A stretch of 64,000 nucleotides of DNA, from NCBI GenBank assembly GCA_904066235.2, contig CAJFCV020000003.1, forward strand, positions 4,464,001 through 4,528,000. Reading direction: 5' to 3'. The notes beneath the pieces are model-generated. The model saw nothing but the letters and a program-made list of their open reading frames with translations, did no database searches and had not been told where the DNA came from. The DNA is from Bursaphelenchus xylophilus (lineage: Eukaryota; Nematoda; Chromadorea; Rhabditida; Aphelenchoididae). Made by a program: the position numbers and the translations under genes. This document shows, piece by piece, positions 47,001 to 56,832 of the stretch (its first letter is position 1; each line of letters starts with the position of its first letter).

Positions 47001-49747
47001 CCAGTACGTCCGGCTCCTCGAACGAGGGAACCATCCCAACTGTAAGCGGCCGCATCACCCCGCAAATCAACATAAGCGAGAACAACGACAACAACAGTCG
47101 CTCCGTCTCGGAATCATCGAATTACAATGATTCCGAGGCATCTCCGCCCAGCAGAACATCCTTGTGTTTGGCCATCCACGAAGGGCAGGAATTGGACACC
47201 AATGAGATGGCTAAATTAAGACAAAGCGGCTCGAAAACCCCGACCGGAAGACGATTGCCACCACTTTTCAAAACAAGAATGAGAGTGAAGTCGGCAACGA
47301 CCGTCCTCGGATTCCTCTCATCCCCCAGCAAAGAAGAGAAGAAGCCATTGAGCGTGGATGTAACCTGTCCTTGCGTCGAGAAGTTGAATAGTCAAACAGT
47401 CCCTAATTCCAACTTCTCAAGCCTCTTCAATCGATCCAAGAAATCCAAAGGGAACACTCATCTCCAGACACCTCACTCTGGTCCTTGCGCCTTCGGTGAG
47501 AACAATGATCCGGCCCTCCATCTCCGCTCTACCTCCGCCTCTCCTCGAACTCTGGATGGGCTGATTAGTCCGCCTCCCGGCAGTCAGCCCGGCTCAGCCT
47601 TCAATCCAGTCCATGGCCAATGTAAATCGGCCCAGGTTAGTCCCCGTCCGCCTGGCGGCTCTGCAGCTAGTCCCGTCTCTCCCCTCTCTTACTCCTGCTC
47701 GATGAGACATCACAGCTCGTCTTCGAGTTCGGCTAGCTCGCCGGGATCGGGTCTCCTTATCAGACAGCGCTCTCTTTTCGGCGGCTCTTTCCGCTACAGC
47801 CCGAATTTGTTGGCCGCGCAACAGGCCAGCCAACACCCAACGGTCTTCGACTTTGAGCACTGGCATGAAACAAATTTGAGTAAGATTTTGAACATTCTAA
47901 TTGGGGGCGTTTCAGGGATCCCTTCTGTCCGGTCTGGCTAACACCAGTCACAACGCATCCAGCTCTTCACTCTCGTCCAGCATCCCAGAAATCAACAAGA
48001 TCATTTTTGGTGCGCTACTTGGAAATTTCCCTTCTTTTGGGGCTTATCGTAGGGCGCAGCTTGCCATTTTCATTATTTTTCGGACGTTTCCCAAATTTTA
48101 GTTCCGGGGTTATGTATGGTTCGTACGGGGATGTCCAAGGTATGTGATCAATTTAGCATAAAAATTATGACGTAAAAGCTAGAGCTGCGCCTGAGATAGC
48201 CTGATGTTATATTACACTGGGGATCAATAAGATAACCGGCCCATGAAACCCGTTTTATTTTCAGAAAACCAAGAGGCCGTTTATTCGTTGTTTATGAAAG
48301 CCCATAAATGTTATGATTTGATCCCCACCTCCTCGAAATTAGTCGTCTTCGACACCGAACTTCCCGTTTCCAAAGCCTTCTTTGCTCTTGTATATAATGG
48401 AGTTCGAGCAGCACCGCTTTGGGACTCGACAAATCAACAGTTTGTGGGAATGTTGACCATCACGGACTTTATCCAGATTTTGTACAAGTAAGTTTCGGTT
48501 TAATTTTTTCTGAGAAGTTTTAGTGAGATTTTTGGATATTAAGGATATTGTTTCAGATATTACAAGAAAGACGCAGTGAGCGATGGAATCAAAGAATTGG
48601 AACAGCATAAGATAAGTACCTGGAGGAAAGTGTTCGAAGAAGATGGACATCTCAAGAAAATGACGTACATTGATCCATCAGAAAGGTAAAATTGAGCTTT
48701 GTTTTATGTTTTAGGAAATAAAATTGTTTGCCGTATCTTATGAAATGGTTTTCAGTCTTTACAAGGCCGTAGAAATGCTCTGCGAACACAAAATCCATCG
48801 ACTTCCGGTGCTGGAGCCATCTTCGGGCGATATTTTATACATCCTCACACATAAACGCCTCATCAAATTCTTGTTTTTATATGTAAGTCGAGTTTGTTTT
48901 TATTTTTGTTGTCTATTTTAGGTGTAAAGAAAAGTTATGTCGGTTTTTTTCAGTTAAACGACCTTCCCCGGCCGCCTTTTATGGACAAAACGCCGAAGGA
49001 GCTGGGCATTGGCTCATGGGGCGAAATCTGCACGATCTCCAAGGATACTTCGCTGATCGAAGCCCTAAAAATTTTCCTTGAAAAACGGGTATCCGCATTG
49101 CCGATAGTCGACGAAGATGGAAGAGTAAGTAACTTATATTTCTAGAAGGGAAAAGGTTAGAGTAAAAACCGAATGTACGATTTGGCTTTGAATAAACTGA
49201 CTATTAAAAATTTTCTTTCAGGTGGTTGATATCTACGCCAAATTCGATGCCATCAATCTCGCAGCGGACAAAACTTACAATGACCTCGATGTAACAGTCA
49301 GCGACGCGCTCAAACACCGATCCGACGTATGTTTTTCTTTTTTGTGTTGTTTCTGATATGTAGGAGATGCTAGTGGGTTCGATTTGGCATGAAATTCCAA
49401 GCACAAGCCTCGTATTTGAACAAATTGCAAGTGTTTTTTTATGTTGTGATATAAAACCAAGTACAACTTAAAACTTTCAGTGGTTCGAAGGCGTACGGAC
49501 CTGCTCGGTTTCGGACTCCATTGCTCAAGTCATCGACACACTGGTCAAGGTTGAAGTGCATCGTCTGATCATTGCGGACGACGACCAGAAGGTGGTCGGC
49601 ATCATCTCTTTATCAGATATCCTCAAACATTTAATCATCGAACTCCCCAAAATGGCCGAGTCCCCCATCGATGAGCTCATCACCGAACCCATCAAGGCTG
49701 ATCCCATCCAAGAAGCCGAAATCGAATCTACACCTGAAGTTGCTTAA
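32032..49747 (+). CDS. aakg: AMP-activated protein kinase gamma subunit, long isoforms
   Basis: Exons: 32032-32260, 32374-32643, 32830-33071, 33460-33760, 35322-35524, 38128-38215, 40015-40190, 47916-48009, then the core 48265-48487, 48557-48685, 48756-48882, 48954-49124, 49222-49326, 49481-49747. This path closes in frame at 874 residues. The N-terminal ~530 residues are Ser/Arg-rich and disordered, with basic-Ser patches ([26 protein letters not shown]) that look phosphorylatable. The core has four CBS motifs. The nucleotide-contacting positions of gamma subunits are kept: ITDF Asp, THKR Arg in site 2, AKFD Asp and SLSD Asp, plus VRAAPLWD and both HRL histidines. It should therefore bind AMP/ADP/ATP in the alpha-beta-gamma kinase. 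The E7 donor (GAG/GTTGGT) is weak. Confidence 0.9.
34098..34291. mobile_element. MITE with 47-bp terminal inverted repeats, copy 1 (in AMPK gamma intron)
   Basis: 194 bp, flanked by TA (34096-34097 and 34292-34293). It begins CTAGTCCTTCCGGAAAGTCG, and its outer ~47 bp are repeated essentially perfectly in reverse complement at the right end. Internal GCACTGTGCAA motifs also occur in inverted pairs. The near-perfect ends suggest recent insertion. Tc1/mariner-type target preference. Confidence 0.88.
36202..36364. mobile_element. MITE copy 2, diverged (same AMPK gamma gene)
   Basis: Begins CTATCCCTTCCGGAAATTCG and ends CGACTTTCCGAAAGGACTTG, recognisable diverged ends of the element at 34098. 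TA precedes it; the right flank is TG, probably a mutated TA. Internal deletions make it shorter (163 bp). It lies in the intron following exon 35322-35524. Confidence 0.75.
41031..42743 (-). CDS. Divergent cyclin E-like protein, nested antisense in AMPK gamma intron
   Basis: Exons 42743-42507, 42457-42257, 42218-41876, 41840-41629, 41564-41450 and 41374-41031 encode 483 residues. The ATG abuts a TTTTCAG acceptor. Cyclin box: [11 protein letters not shown] (Trp-rich cyclin E entry), [23 protein letters not shown], then [12 protein letters not shown] with the CDK-contacting Lys and Glu of KxEE kept, and [11 protein letters not shown]. The second fold is [20 protein letters not shown] through [16 protein letters not shown]. 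The expected MRAIL..DWL segment is replaced by RITIYENIL (137-145). An insert of about 50 residues with [10 protein letters not shown] separates the two folds. Role by family: partner of CDK2 at G1/S. The fold-1/fold-2 intron is only 35 nt. Cyclin E is the best match; another divergent cyclin is possible. Confidence 0.8.
42744..42750 (-). promoter_or_regulatory. Probable spliced-leader acceptor of the cyclin gene
   Basis: Minus-strand TTTTCAG is directly followed by the ATG of the nested cyclin gene, with no cis-encoded 5' UTR. This suggests independent trans-spliced expression from within the host intron. Confidence 0.45.
46851..47879 (+). CDS. aakg: Alternative N-terminal exon of AMPK gamma (1,029 nt)
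   Basis: A single large open exon, between acceptor CCGAATTTAG and donor TTGA/GTAAGA, encodes 343 residues rich in Ser, Pro, Gly and Arg (for example [19 protein letters not shown] and [19 protein letters not shown]). It is phase 1 at both ends. It can therefore join exon 38128-38215 (ends phase 1) to core exon 48265 (starts phase 1), closing at about 1,127 residues. It cannot follow exon 40015-40190 or precede 47916-48009 in frame. It could instead be a 5' exon with its own promoter, with first in-frame ATG at 46942. The product is disordered, like the N-termini of mammalian gamma-2 and gamma-3. Confidence 0.65.
48102..49747 (+). CDS. aakg: AMPK gamma, short isoform (alternative first exon)
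   Basis: Exon 48102-48139 follows a TTTTAG acceptor and contains an ATG at 48112 in the correct frame (MYGSYGDVQ). It splices in phase 1 to 48265 ([19 protein letters not shown]) and on through the shared core exons to TAA 49747. The product is 349 residues, close to the ~330 of mammalian gamma-1, with all four CBS motifs and essentially no N-terminal extension. The same exon cannot be joined in frame after 47916-48009, which argues that it is an alternative first exon rather than an internal one. The poly(A) signal AATAAAAC at about 50223 is the nearest candidate downstream. Confidence 0.65.
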
Positions 49748-50529
49748 ATATTTTATTTTTATTTTCGGTTGGAGCAGTGACCGAGCCGAACAGAGTTTAT
49801 TTTAGTATAGATTGTAGTAAATCCCATTTCCATTATTGTTTTGGCTAATTCTCTGCGCCCTATTTAGTCGTATTTAACATGTCTCGGCTCTCCGCACCAT
49901 CCACGACACCCCCATATCGATTACTTTTGTGTGTTTCCACCTAAAGTTTTATCAACTGTGACCCAAAACATGTTGAAATTGTACAAAGACTGTTATCCTC
50001 CATCTGTAGCCGTCACAGTAATCCATTTTGGGACTTTGTTATTGCGTCTTTTCTATGGTTATGTCCTCCAAAACGACTGCCCATCTAATTTCCCCGCATA
50101 CCTAATGTACATACGAACATTTGGTGTTTCCATGTCCATTACCAGTTGTTGATGCCATCCAAGTCCATAAATCTGATGTTATATGTCTAATTATTTACCC
50201 GTATTCTAGAGCGGAAATGGAAAATAAAACGTGTATATATATAATCGTCGTTGATTTACGGGATGAAGGGGGGCGACAGGATCAGTATACGGTAGTCTGA
50301 ATATTTTGAGGCGAATTTGAATACGTTTTGATTTTTTGCTTTGAAATTGTCCATAAGATCAGTTGTAAAATATTTACGCTCAAATCACTCGACAACAATG
50401 CATCGTGTCGAAGCAGAGGTGATGCACAAATTTTGACACATGGCATGCCAAATTTCGGTAGCTGTGGTTCACATTGTTTTTTTTATGGTGCAGCGACTGC
50501 CGATACATTGTCTGCATGAATTTTGTTGT
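49748..50529. other. 3' UTR/intergenic between AMPK gamma and the 7TM gene
   Basis: Contains an AATAAA signal near 50223. No further gene recognised. The two genes are convergent. Confidence 0.5.
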
Positions 50530-52212
50530 TCAACAACCAGTTATTTTTGACCTTCTAGTAGAGACATCTCCCGCTTTCTTTTTGCTTCCACAACAGGTTG
50601 CCACAAAATTCCAGACATTACGGCTGATAGATAGCTGGACCACCCTAAACGAGGGCTTGGTCCACAGTTATAAACTTACGAGTACGACTGCACAATAATC
50701 ATTTCCACGACCCATTCGAGAATAAAATTTTCCACAATATAAGACAACCCGAAGAAGGCGTCGTGGTCTGATAGAAAAAAGCTAACCAGTTGTATGGACA
50801 GTAGAATTGGAGACACAGTACTCACAATTAACAGTTTCCACTCTGCGCGCCGCCGACGTTTTCTTTGCGACTTGTCGTTCCCGGAGATTTCGCACTGAAT
50901 CTGTATACAGTTAGTACTTATTGACAGGGGAAGTACCCCAAGCGCGACGCTCAGATTTTGTTGGAACTTGGCACAAATTCAGAACAATTTTTTCTAACAA
51001 GGGAAGTACCCCAAATGCGACGCTCAGATTTTGATGAAATTTGGCACAAATTTAGAATAATTTTTTCTAAGACATATGCGAGAATCCTAGCTCTCGCTTT
51101 GCAGAAACAACCGATATTTTTAGATCAAAAGTCGGCAAAAATTTAACACTTTTTGCCGAATTTCGGCACGAAAAGTTTCGTGCCCATTTCTGCCGTAAAA
51201 AATAATTTTTCTACAAAAAATCTAATTTTTCCGCACGAAGCTGCTAAAGTTATGGCCAAAAAAGCGATTTCTCTCTGACCGCTCTCCGCGTTTAGCGTGC
51301 TCTCTCGGCGGCAAAAATCGTTCGAGATCTCGGCGGCGCCTGCAAAGCGCGAGCTAAAACTTTCATGAATTGATACTTAGTCCATCACCGACGTGTGCGC
51401 AAATTTTAAAGAAAATCTGAGCGTCGCACTTGGGGTACTTCCCTTGTGAGTTGTTTTTGTCAAAAACCTACTTTATTTAATGAGTGAAGCTTGATGACCG
51501 TGACTACGGACAGTATGATACAAAATAACAGCGGTCCCCATGACGAAAGTAAGTAGTACGCATTGTCATAGTCGTAGTCGCACTCTTCTGTCAGCAGCGT
51601 CGTATTAACGATGTTGTAGCCAAGGGTTAATGTTGAATAAGACCTTAGGCAATTTCCTTCAATATGACAGAACTTTAAAATGATTATTGCCTTACCATTA
51701 ACTTCATAAGCCATAGATGATATCAGTATCATAAAAACAATCAAATTGCGTCTTCGGAAGACGTGTTTGAAGGCCATTGGGTAAAAGACTCCAACATATC
51801 TGGCAAAAACAATCAACACTTCCAAACACCTTGCAAACGAAGCAATATGGAGAGCAGTTTCTGTTAAGAACATATCAAAATAAAGATAAGGGATCGGTAA
51901 TGCAGCCATTTCATCGTCTTGAGTAATAGGTGCATAGGTCAGAGACCATGGAGTGTACCAGAAAACAAATAAAATTGTGTTTGGAAGTTCGCACAACACC
52001 TTTATAATCACCAGTCTAGTGTGAACATTCCGTAGCGAAGAGGTTTTATAGAAAAACCACGCGGTAAAACTATTCACAGCAATAGTTTCTAGGCCAAGAC
52101 CAGCACCAATAATGCACAGAAAAAACCGTAGATTTGCGTCATTATCCTGAAGGTTCGTGGAGTTCGAAATTGAGGAATTCATAGGGGCAAGAGACTGTAC
52201 TCTTACCGTCAA
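50530..52212 (-). CDS. Nematode 7TM chemoreceptor-like GPCR (Srx-like)
   Basis: Exons 52212-51472, 50900-50680 and 50644-50530 encode 358 residues. The extracellular N-terminus has two N-glycosylation sequons (N12, N17). TM1 starts at about residue 31 (FLCIIGAGLGLETIAVNSFT), TM2 and TM3 follow, and the DRY-equivalent is ARYVGVFYP (~137-145), reminiscent of the NRF..FFP motif of the Srx family. TM5 (WGPLLFCIILSVVTVIKL) leads to a basic third loop (QRKRRRRAEWK), TM6, TM7 and a Cys-rich helix-8 region (RNVWNFVATCCGSKKK). Intron 2 is only 35 nt. Intron 1 is almost wholly a MITE. 7TM identity is firm; the subfamily is tentative. A sensory-neuron role is inferred from the family. Confidence 0.82.
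50925..50996. repeat. Truncated extra left end of the intronic MITE
   Basis: A 72-bp partial copy of the left terminus (GGGGAAGTACCCCAAGCGCG, then a TTGGAACTTGGCACAAATTC-like segment) sits directly in front of the full element. It is a tandem duplication of the end or a nested insertion relic. Confidence 0.7.
50997..51447. mobile_element. MITE inside intron 1 of the 7TM gene
   Basis: 451 bp with ~35-bp terminal inverted repeats: ACAAGGGAAGTACCCCAA, then TGCGACGCTCAGATTTT on the left, complemented at 51413-51447. The interior includes GCAGAAACAACCG- and GACCGCTCTCCGCG-like segments also seen, decayed, near 12.86-13.19 kb. No coding capacity. Confidence 0.85.
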
Positions 52213-52721
52213 TTTATTCTTTGGTTATATTGAACAGTAAAGGAATTATAAAAGCAAGTAGTTTACGACCAATGTGTGTTACCTAACCTTGTCGAATTAC
52301 AATTGCTTTTTTTGAATTTGGAAGTTCGTCGCGATCACAGATTCAATTTTTTGGCTGATCACGATAGAACGGTGATTAGGTTTTCCGTTTCCTTAGGCAT
52401 TCAGTTTACATAACTTTTTTGCTCTCACACTGATTTGACAATATTTATACTTGAAACAAAGGAAAGATGTTTTGAGTGATAATAGCCTATAACAGAAGAA
52501 GGGACCCGTTCGCGTTTCTGTTTTGACATACAAAGTGTAATCTGTAGAGACTAGAGGAACATAAATAATGTTTGAGACTTAATTAGTGGGAGGGACATGC
52601 TTTGAGATTTCCAGGGATCAAATTGATTTGACATTTGCGTTATTATAGGGATTGATCAATGTTGATATAAGCGGTTTAGAGTAATAAATAGGTTGCGGTT
52701 GGAGGATGGGAAGACCCAGGT
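52213..52721. other. Intergenic between the 7TM gene and liprin-alpha
   Basis: Holds the presumed 7TM promoter and the liprin 3' UTR. No gene or repeat recognised. Confidence 0.5.
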
Positions 52722-55700
52722 TTAACTAGCATTCACATTCAGGTTAATATGTACACCGTTCAGATTGGCCCTAGCGGCCTCATTTCTGCATTCCGATACC
52801 AGCTTCTTGAACTCGGTGTCTAAGATTTTCTTGGCTTGTTCATCGTTGGATGGGACTTGTAGAACAACCTGCAAGGCCTGGGCACTGAAGGTGTCGTCAA
52901 GGGCGATAAGCGCGCCATGAACACCAGAGTCCTTGAGATTATGGGCATATGATCCGAGGCCACTCTCTTCCACCCATTTGGCGACTCGTTCATTGGACCA
53001 AACAAGAACATCTGAAAGGGATGCACGTCAATCCAAATAGAAGGAAAATTTTCCCGCCCCTTTTTGGTGATTCGTTCAAAACGAAATGTCACTATCCGAT
53101 AAAAAAACATTTTCTTATCTTTGTTCTCAATCCAGCGCAGGATATGCGCTGGATTGACGTGGGATGTCTTATCCAAATTGATAAGTTGTCCCTACCTTTG
53201 TTCACATTCTCGCACGCTTTTCTTCTCTCTTCCAGCGCTCTTCTTTCGTAGTTTAACCTCTTCAAACACAGGATTCCATATTGTAATGAAGCTCGGTGGA
53301 AGTTATCGACCACTTTCAAATGGGTCCTTAGATCTCGTTTGGAGAGATGTTCGAGCATTCTCGCATCCACCAGACACTCCATGAACTCTCGTCGATACTT
53401 CACCAGTCCCAGCGAGGGCAGCCATTCGTTCCCAATCCATTCGTGATTCATGTCGCCAAACGCCAGGCTACTTCTGGCCTGTCTTCCGGCCGAAGGAGAA
53501 GTTAGGGAGACCATTTCCTGAATGGCCAGTCGGAGTTTCAGTCGATGCAGTGGATTGCTGATCCCGATTTCACGTTGGATCTCTTGATCGGAGAGGGCGG
53601 ACATGATGGCTCCACTCTTGACGTTGGCTCGGCATGCGGCCACATACCAGGCCGGCATTCCCACCCACAATTCTAACCACGCCACGACTGTGGGGCCATT
53701 CCAGAGCGCGAAGGGAGTTCTCGCTTTGATCGCCTGGAATTATAGGTTGAGTATTCGAAAATTGTCAACAAAAAGAGGCAATGCAAATTCTCACCTCTTC
53801 CAATAGTTCGTTCTTCTTCTTTTTCCGCCTATCAAAGTCCATTGAGTTTATATTGGCGGGCTGTCCGTTCGCTTTTGGATATGAGAAGCCTGGCTGATCT
53901 TGTAATGCGAGTTCGGAGTCCGAATAGGCTTCGGACGGACTTCTGAAAGCAGAAACAATATAATTTTAGCAAATTATTTTGACTTTTCTCATCGTATTTT
54001 AGCTTACTTTTGCTCCTTGCTCTTTTTCTTTGCTCCAAAAATCCTCCCAAGAGTTTTGAACCCAGAACTTGTACTGGACGATCGTTTCTTTAGCTTGGAT
54101 CCATTAGAATATGGCATCTCTTGGATGGAAGATGAGCTCGAAACGGGGCTCAGTCTGTCAGAATTGTCGCCATTTATTTGTTGCTGAATCCTTTCCATGA
54201 GAAGATTGCGATCTGGCACTTGATATCCGCGATTCGCGATCTCCTCATCCAATAAATCCATTTCTTGTTGCGCAAGAGCATCAGAATCGTACATATTGGG
54301 TCTTTGTGAGTACATGGGTCGAGCAGGCATCTAAAATGCAATCAAAATTAGATAAAATATAATCGTTTTGTCATTCTTACAGTGCTGAATTTGTTGGGAA
54401 CACTGTATTCATGAGGGGATCCTCTTTGCGGCATTCCTCGAGCCATCCCCGGAGGCAAATACAAGCTGGGATCATCGTATCCGTTGTTATACATCATCGG
54501 CTCTTGCCACATTCCCTGTTCCGCTCTCCGAGCATTCTTCTTTTCCTCTTGGATTGCTTGAATCTCCGAATCAATGGCGTCCAAACGCTCTTGAATCATG
54601 GTCGCCAAGGCCTGAGGGTCGTTCTGCGATTGAGGAACTTGCTCCATCTCCAACATGGAAGTGGATGCACTGAATGCTTGATGAACATTAGCCAGCACAT
54701 TCGCTTGTTGTATCCGATCCCATTCTTGTTCGTTGAGCGTCTGAATTTTGTTAGGATCCTGCTGTAACGCGGCCATCCGTCCCTTCTGTGGCCGCCGAGG
54801 TGCAGTCGCCAAATAGTTGTGCATCTCGGCCGCGTTCTGAGAGTACGGCGCACTCGGGTAATAAGGCATTGAGTTCAGCGCGGTCCCATTCATTTTCGAA
54901 GCAAATTGAGCAGTTCTAGTTTCGTACAATTGATGTCTTAACTGGTCGATCTCCTTCCTGAGAACGTCGTTATCCCGATCGAGGCGATCTTTGATGCGTT
55001 GGGCTTGATCGAACAATTTCTTCGCTTGTTCCAGATCTTGAATCAGCCGGTTTTTCTCTTCGACAGCCTGCATTCTTTCGTTCAAATGGAGTTGAAGCCG
55101 ATCGTTGGATTCGGCAAGGAGCTTGTCAACGGTCGAGCTCAACCTTTTATTATGCTCCTCGTTGATTCGCTCGCGTTGAACAGCCCGTTCCAATTCCGAG
55201 GATCTTTCTTGAAGCAGTGATTCGAGCCTTTGAACCCTCTCTTCAGCGCCCAATTGCTTCTTCTCAGCCGCCGTTAACGCCTCGAGTCGTTGTTGGAGTT
55301 CGGCTTCCACCGAGGGCAACGATTCGGCCTTTTGTAGAGATTGAGCAAGTTGTTTCTCGGCTAGCTCAAGACGTTCTTGAAGACTCAGCAACTTTTCTTC
55401 GTTCACTTGAGCAACATGGTCCCGATTGGCCAACTAAAAAGAAATCAGATAAATGACAGTGTGCTTACCTGGTATTCAAGTTTGTCTTTGACGTCTCTAA
55501 AGCATGACGCTTCTCGTTGAGTGTCCATGAATCGTTTCTCCAACGTATTAACCTTCTGCTCCAGCTCTCTTCGCTCGGCCATCAGTTCTTCCACCTTGTT
55601 CTGCTGCATCTGTTCGGCTTCGTGAGCGGATCTGAGCTGATTTTGGATCTCGGCGATCTCTTGTTCCAACTCAGCGTTCCTAAATTGGCAAAATTATTTT

Positions 55701-56832
55701 TCATACTGTAGCAACGGCATAGAAAAGTAAATAATAACTAAAATATTACCTGGCACTAAGTTGGTGGATCCTCTGAGATGACGCGTTGAGTTCGTGGTTC
55801 ATGAAGTCGAGTTGAGACTGCAGATCAGCAATCTTGGCCGCCTTTTCAACGTCCGAGTCCCTCTCCTTCTGCGTGCCATTTATCTGAAATCAATAGTTTT
55901 TATACTTTTTTCATCAGATAAACCATTCCTAATGGAGATTCTGAAGCTCATTTTGAGTCCATTATTGCCTAGGGCTATAGAGGAATGAATAAATGAGAAA
56001 GGATGAAATCCTCGTAGAAAAGGAAATTTTCAAACTTTTTTCTGGATTTTACTGACCCTTTTTGACCTTTCCTCGGCTTCAGCTTGAGCCATGGCCAGCT
56101 TTGACTTCAGGCTCGCATTCTCTTCCATTTTGGTGCTGAGATCATCCTCCAGCGATTGCACCCGATCCATTGCCACTCGCAGTCTTTCTCTCACTTTCTC
56201 ATCCAAGTTTTTGTGGTGTTGGAAGAGCGACTTCAACGCTTTGAGGATCTCCACTTCCGAGGAATAGTCCGAACTCTGATTCTGATGTCGTTTCACAACT
56301 GTCAATCGGAATGATCGTTCATGCCGAGAGACCAGACATTCAAGGTGTTCGAGGAGTAATCGAGTGTTGTTTCGCTCTGCTTTCAGCTCCACAATCTCTT
56401 CGTTTCGTTCGTTCAGCTCTTCTCGACATTGGGCAAGCTCTCTTGTAATCGTGGGGAGGTCCTAAACTCAGAACAATACATTGTAAAAAAGAAATTTTCA
56501 AAACATGAACATAATAATGTCATGTTGTATTTTCAACCTTTGTGAAATCAACTGTTACTTACTCCATGCATATGTTGTTTCTGCAGGTCCATCTCCCTTC
56601 TGAGAACATCCTTTTCCCTCTCACTTCCCCTGAGTTGTTCTTCCAGTTGTTCCGCATGATACGAGGCCTTTTGGAGTTGTTCGGTCAACTTATCTCGTTG
56701 CTCCAACATGCTGACCATGAGTTGCTCGATTCGAGCGTCATGGAGATCAACGTTGTCGTCCACAGGCAGTTCATGATGTCGGTCATTGTTCCCGTCCTCA
56801 ACAATGGTGGGCATCATGTTGTTCCAGGACAT
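52722..56832 (-). CDS. syd-2: Liprin-alpha (presynaptic scaffold, SYD-2 orthologue)
   Basis: Nine exons: 56832-56563, 56461-56057, 55883-55750, 55679-55469, 55433-54381, 54330-54008, 53942-53795, 53733-53196, 53011-52722. They encode 1,123 residues, close to the usual ~1,140-1,250. Residues ~25-670 are coiled coil with family landmarks such as [40 protein letters not shown] and [19 protein letters not shown] Ser-rich linker follows, then SAM1 (from [14 protein letters not shown], ~858), SAM2 ([18 protein letters not shown], ~953) and SAM3 ([20 protein letters not shown], ~1029). Liprin-alpha organises active zones, binding LAR phosphatases through SAM and ELKS/RIM through the coiled coil. Exon 2 uses an unusual GTCAGT donor. 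The C-terminus stops soon after SAM3 (NLNVNAS). Confidence 0.95.

Noticed and set aside
47901..48101. Continuous reading of exon 47916 through to 48101
   Set aside because: Ends at a stop inside a clear intron; splicing 48009 to 48265 gives the AMPK gamma core in frame.
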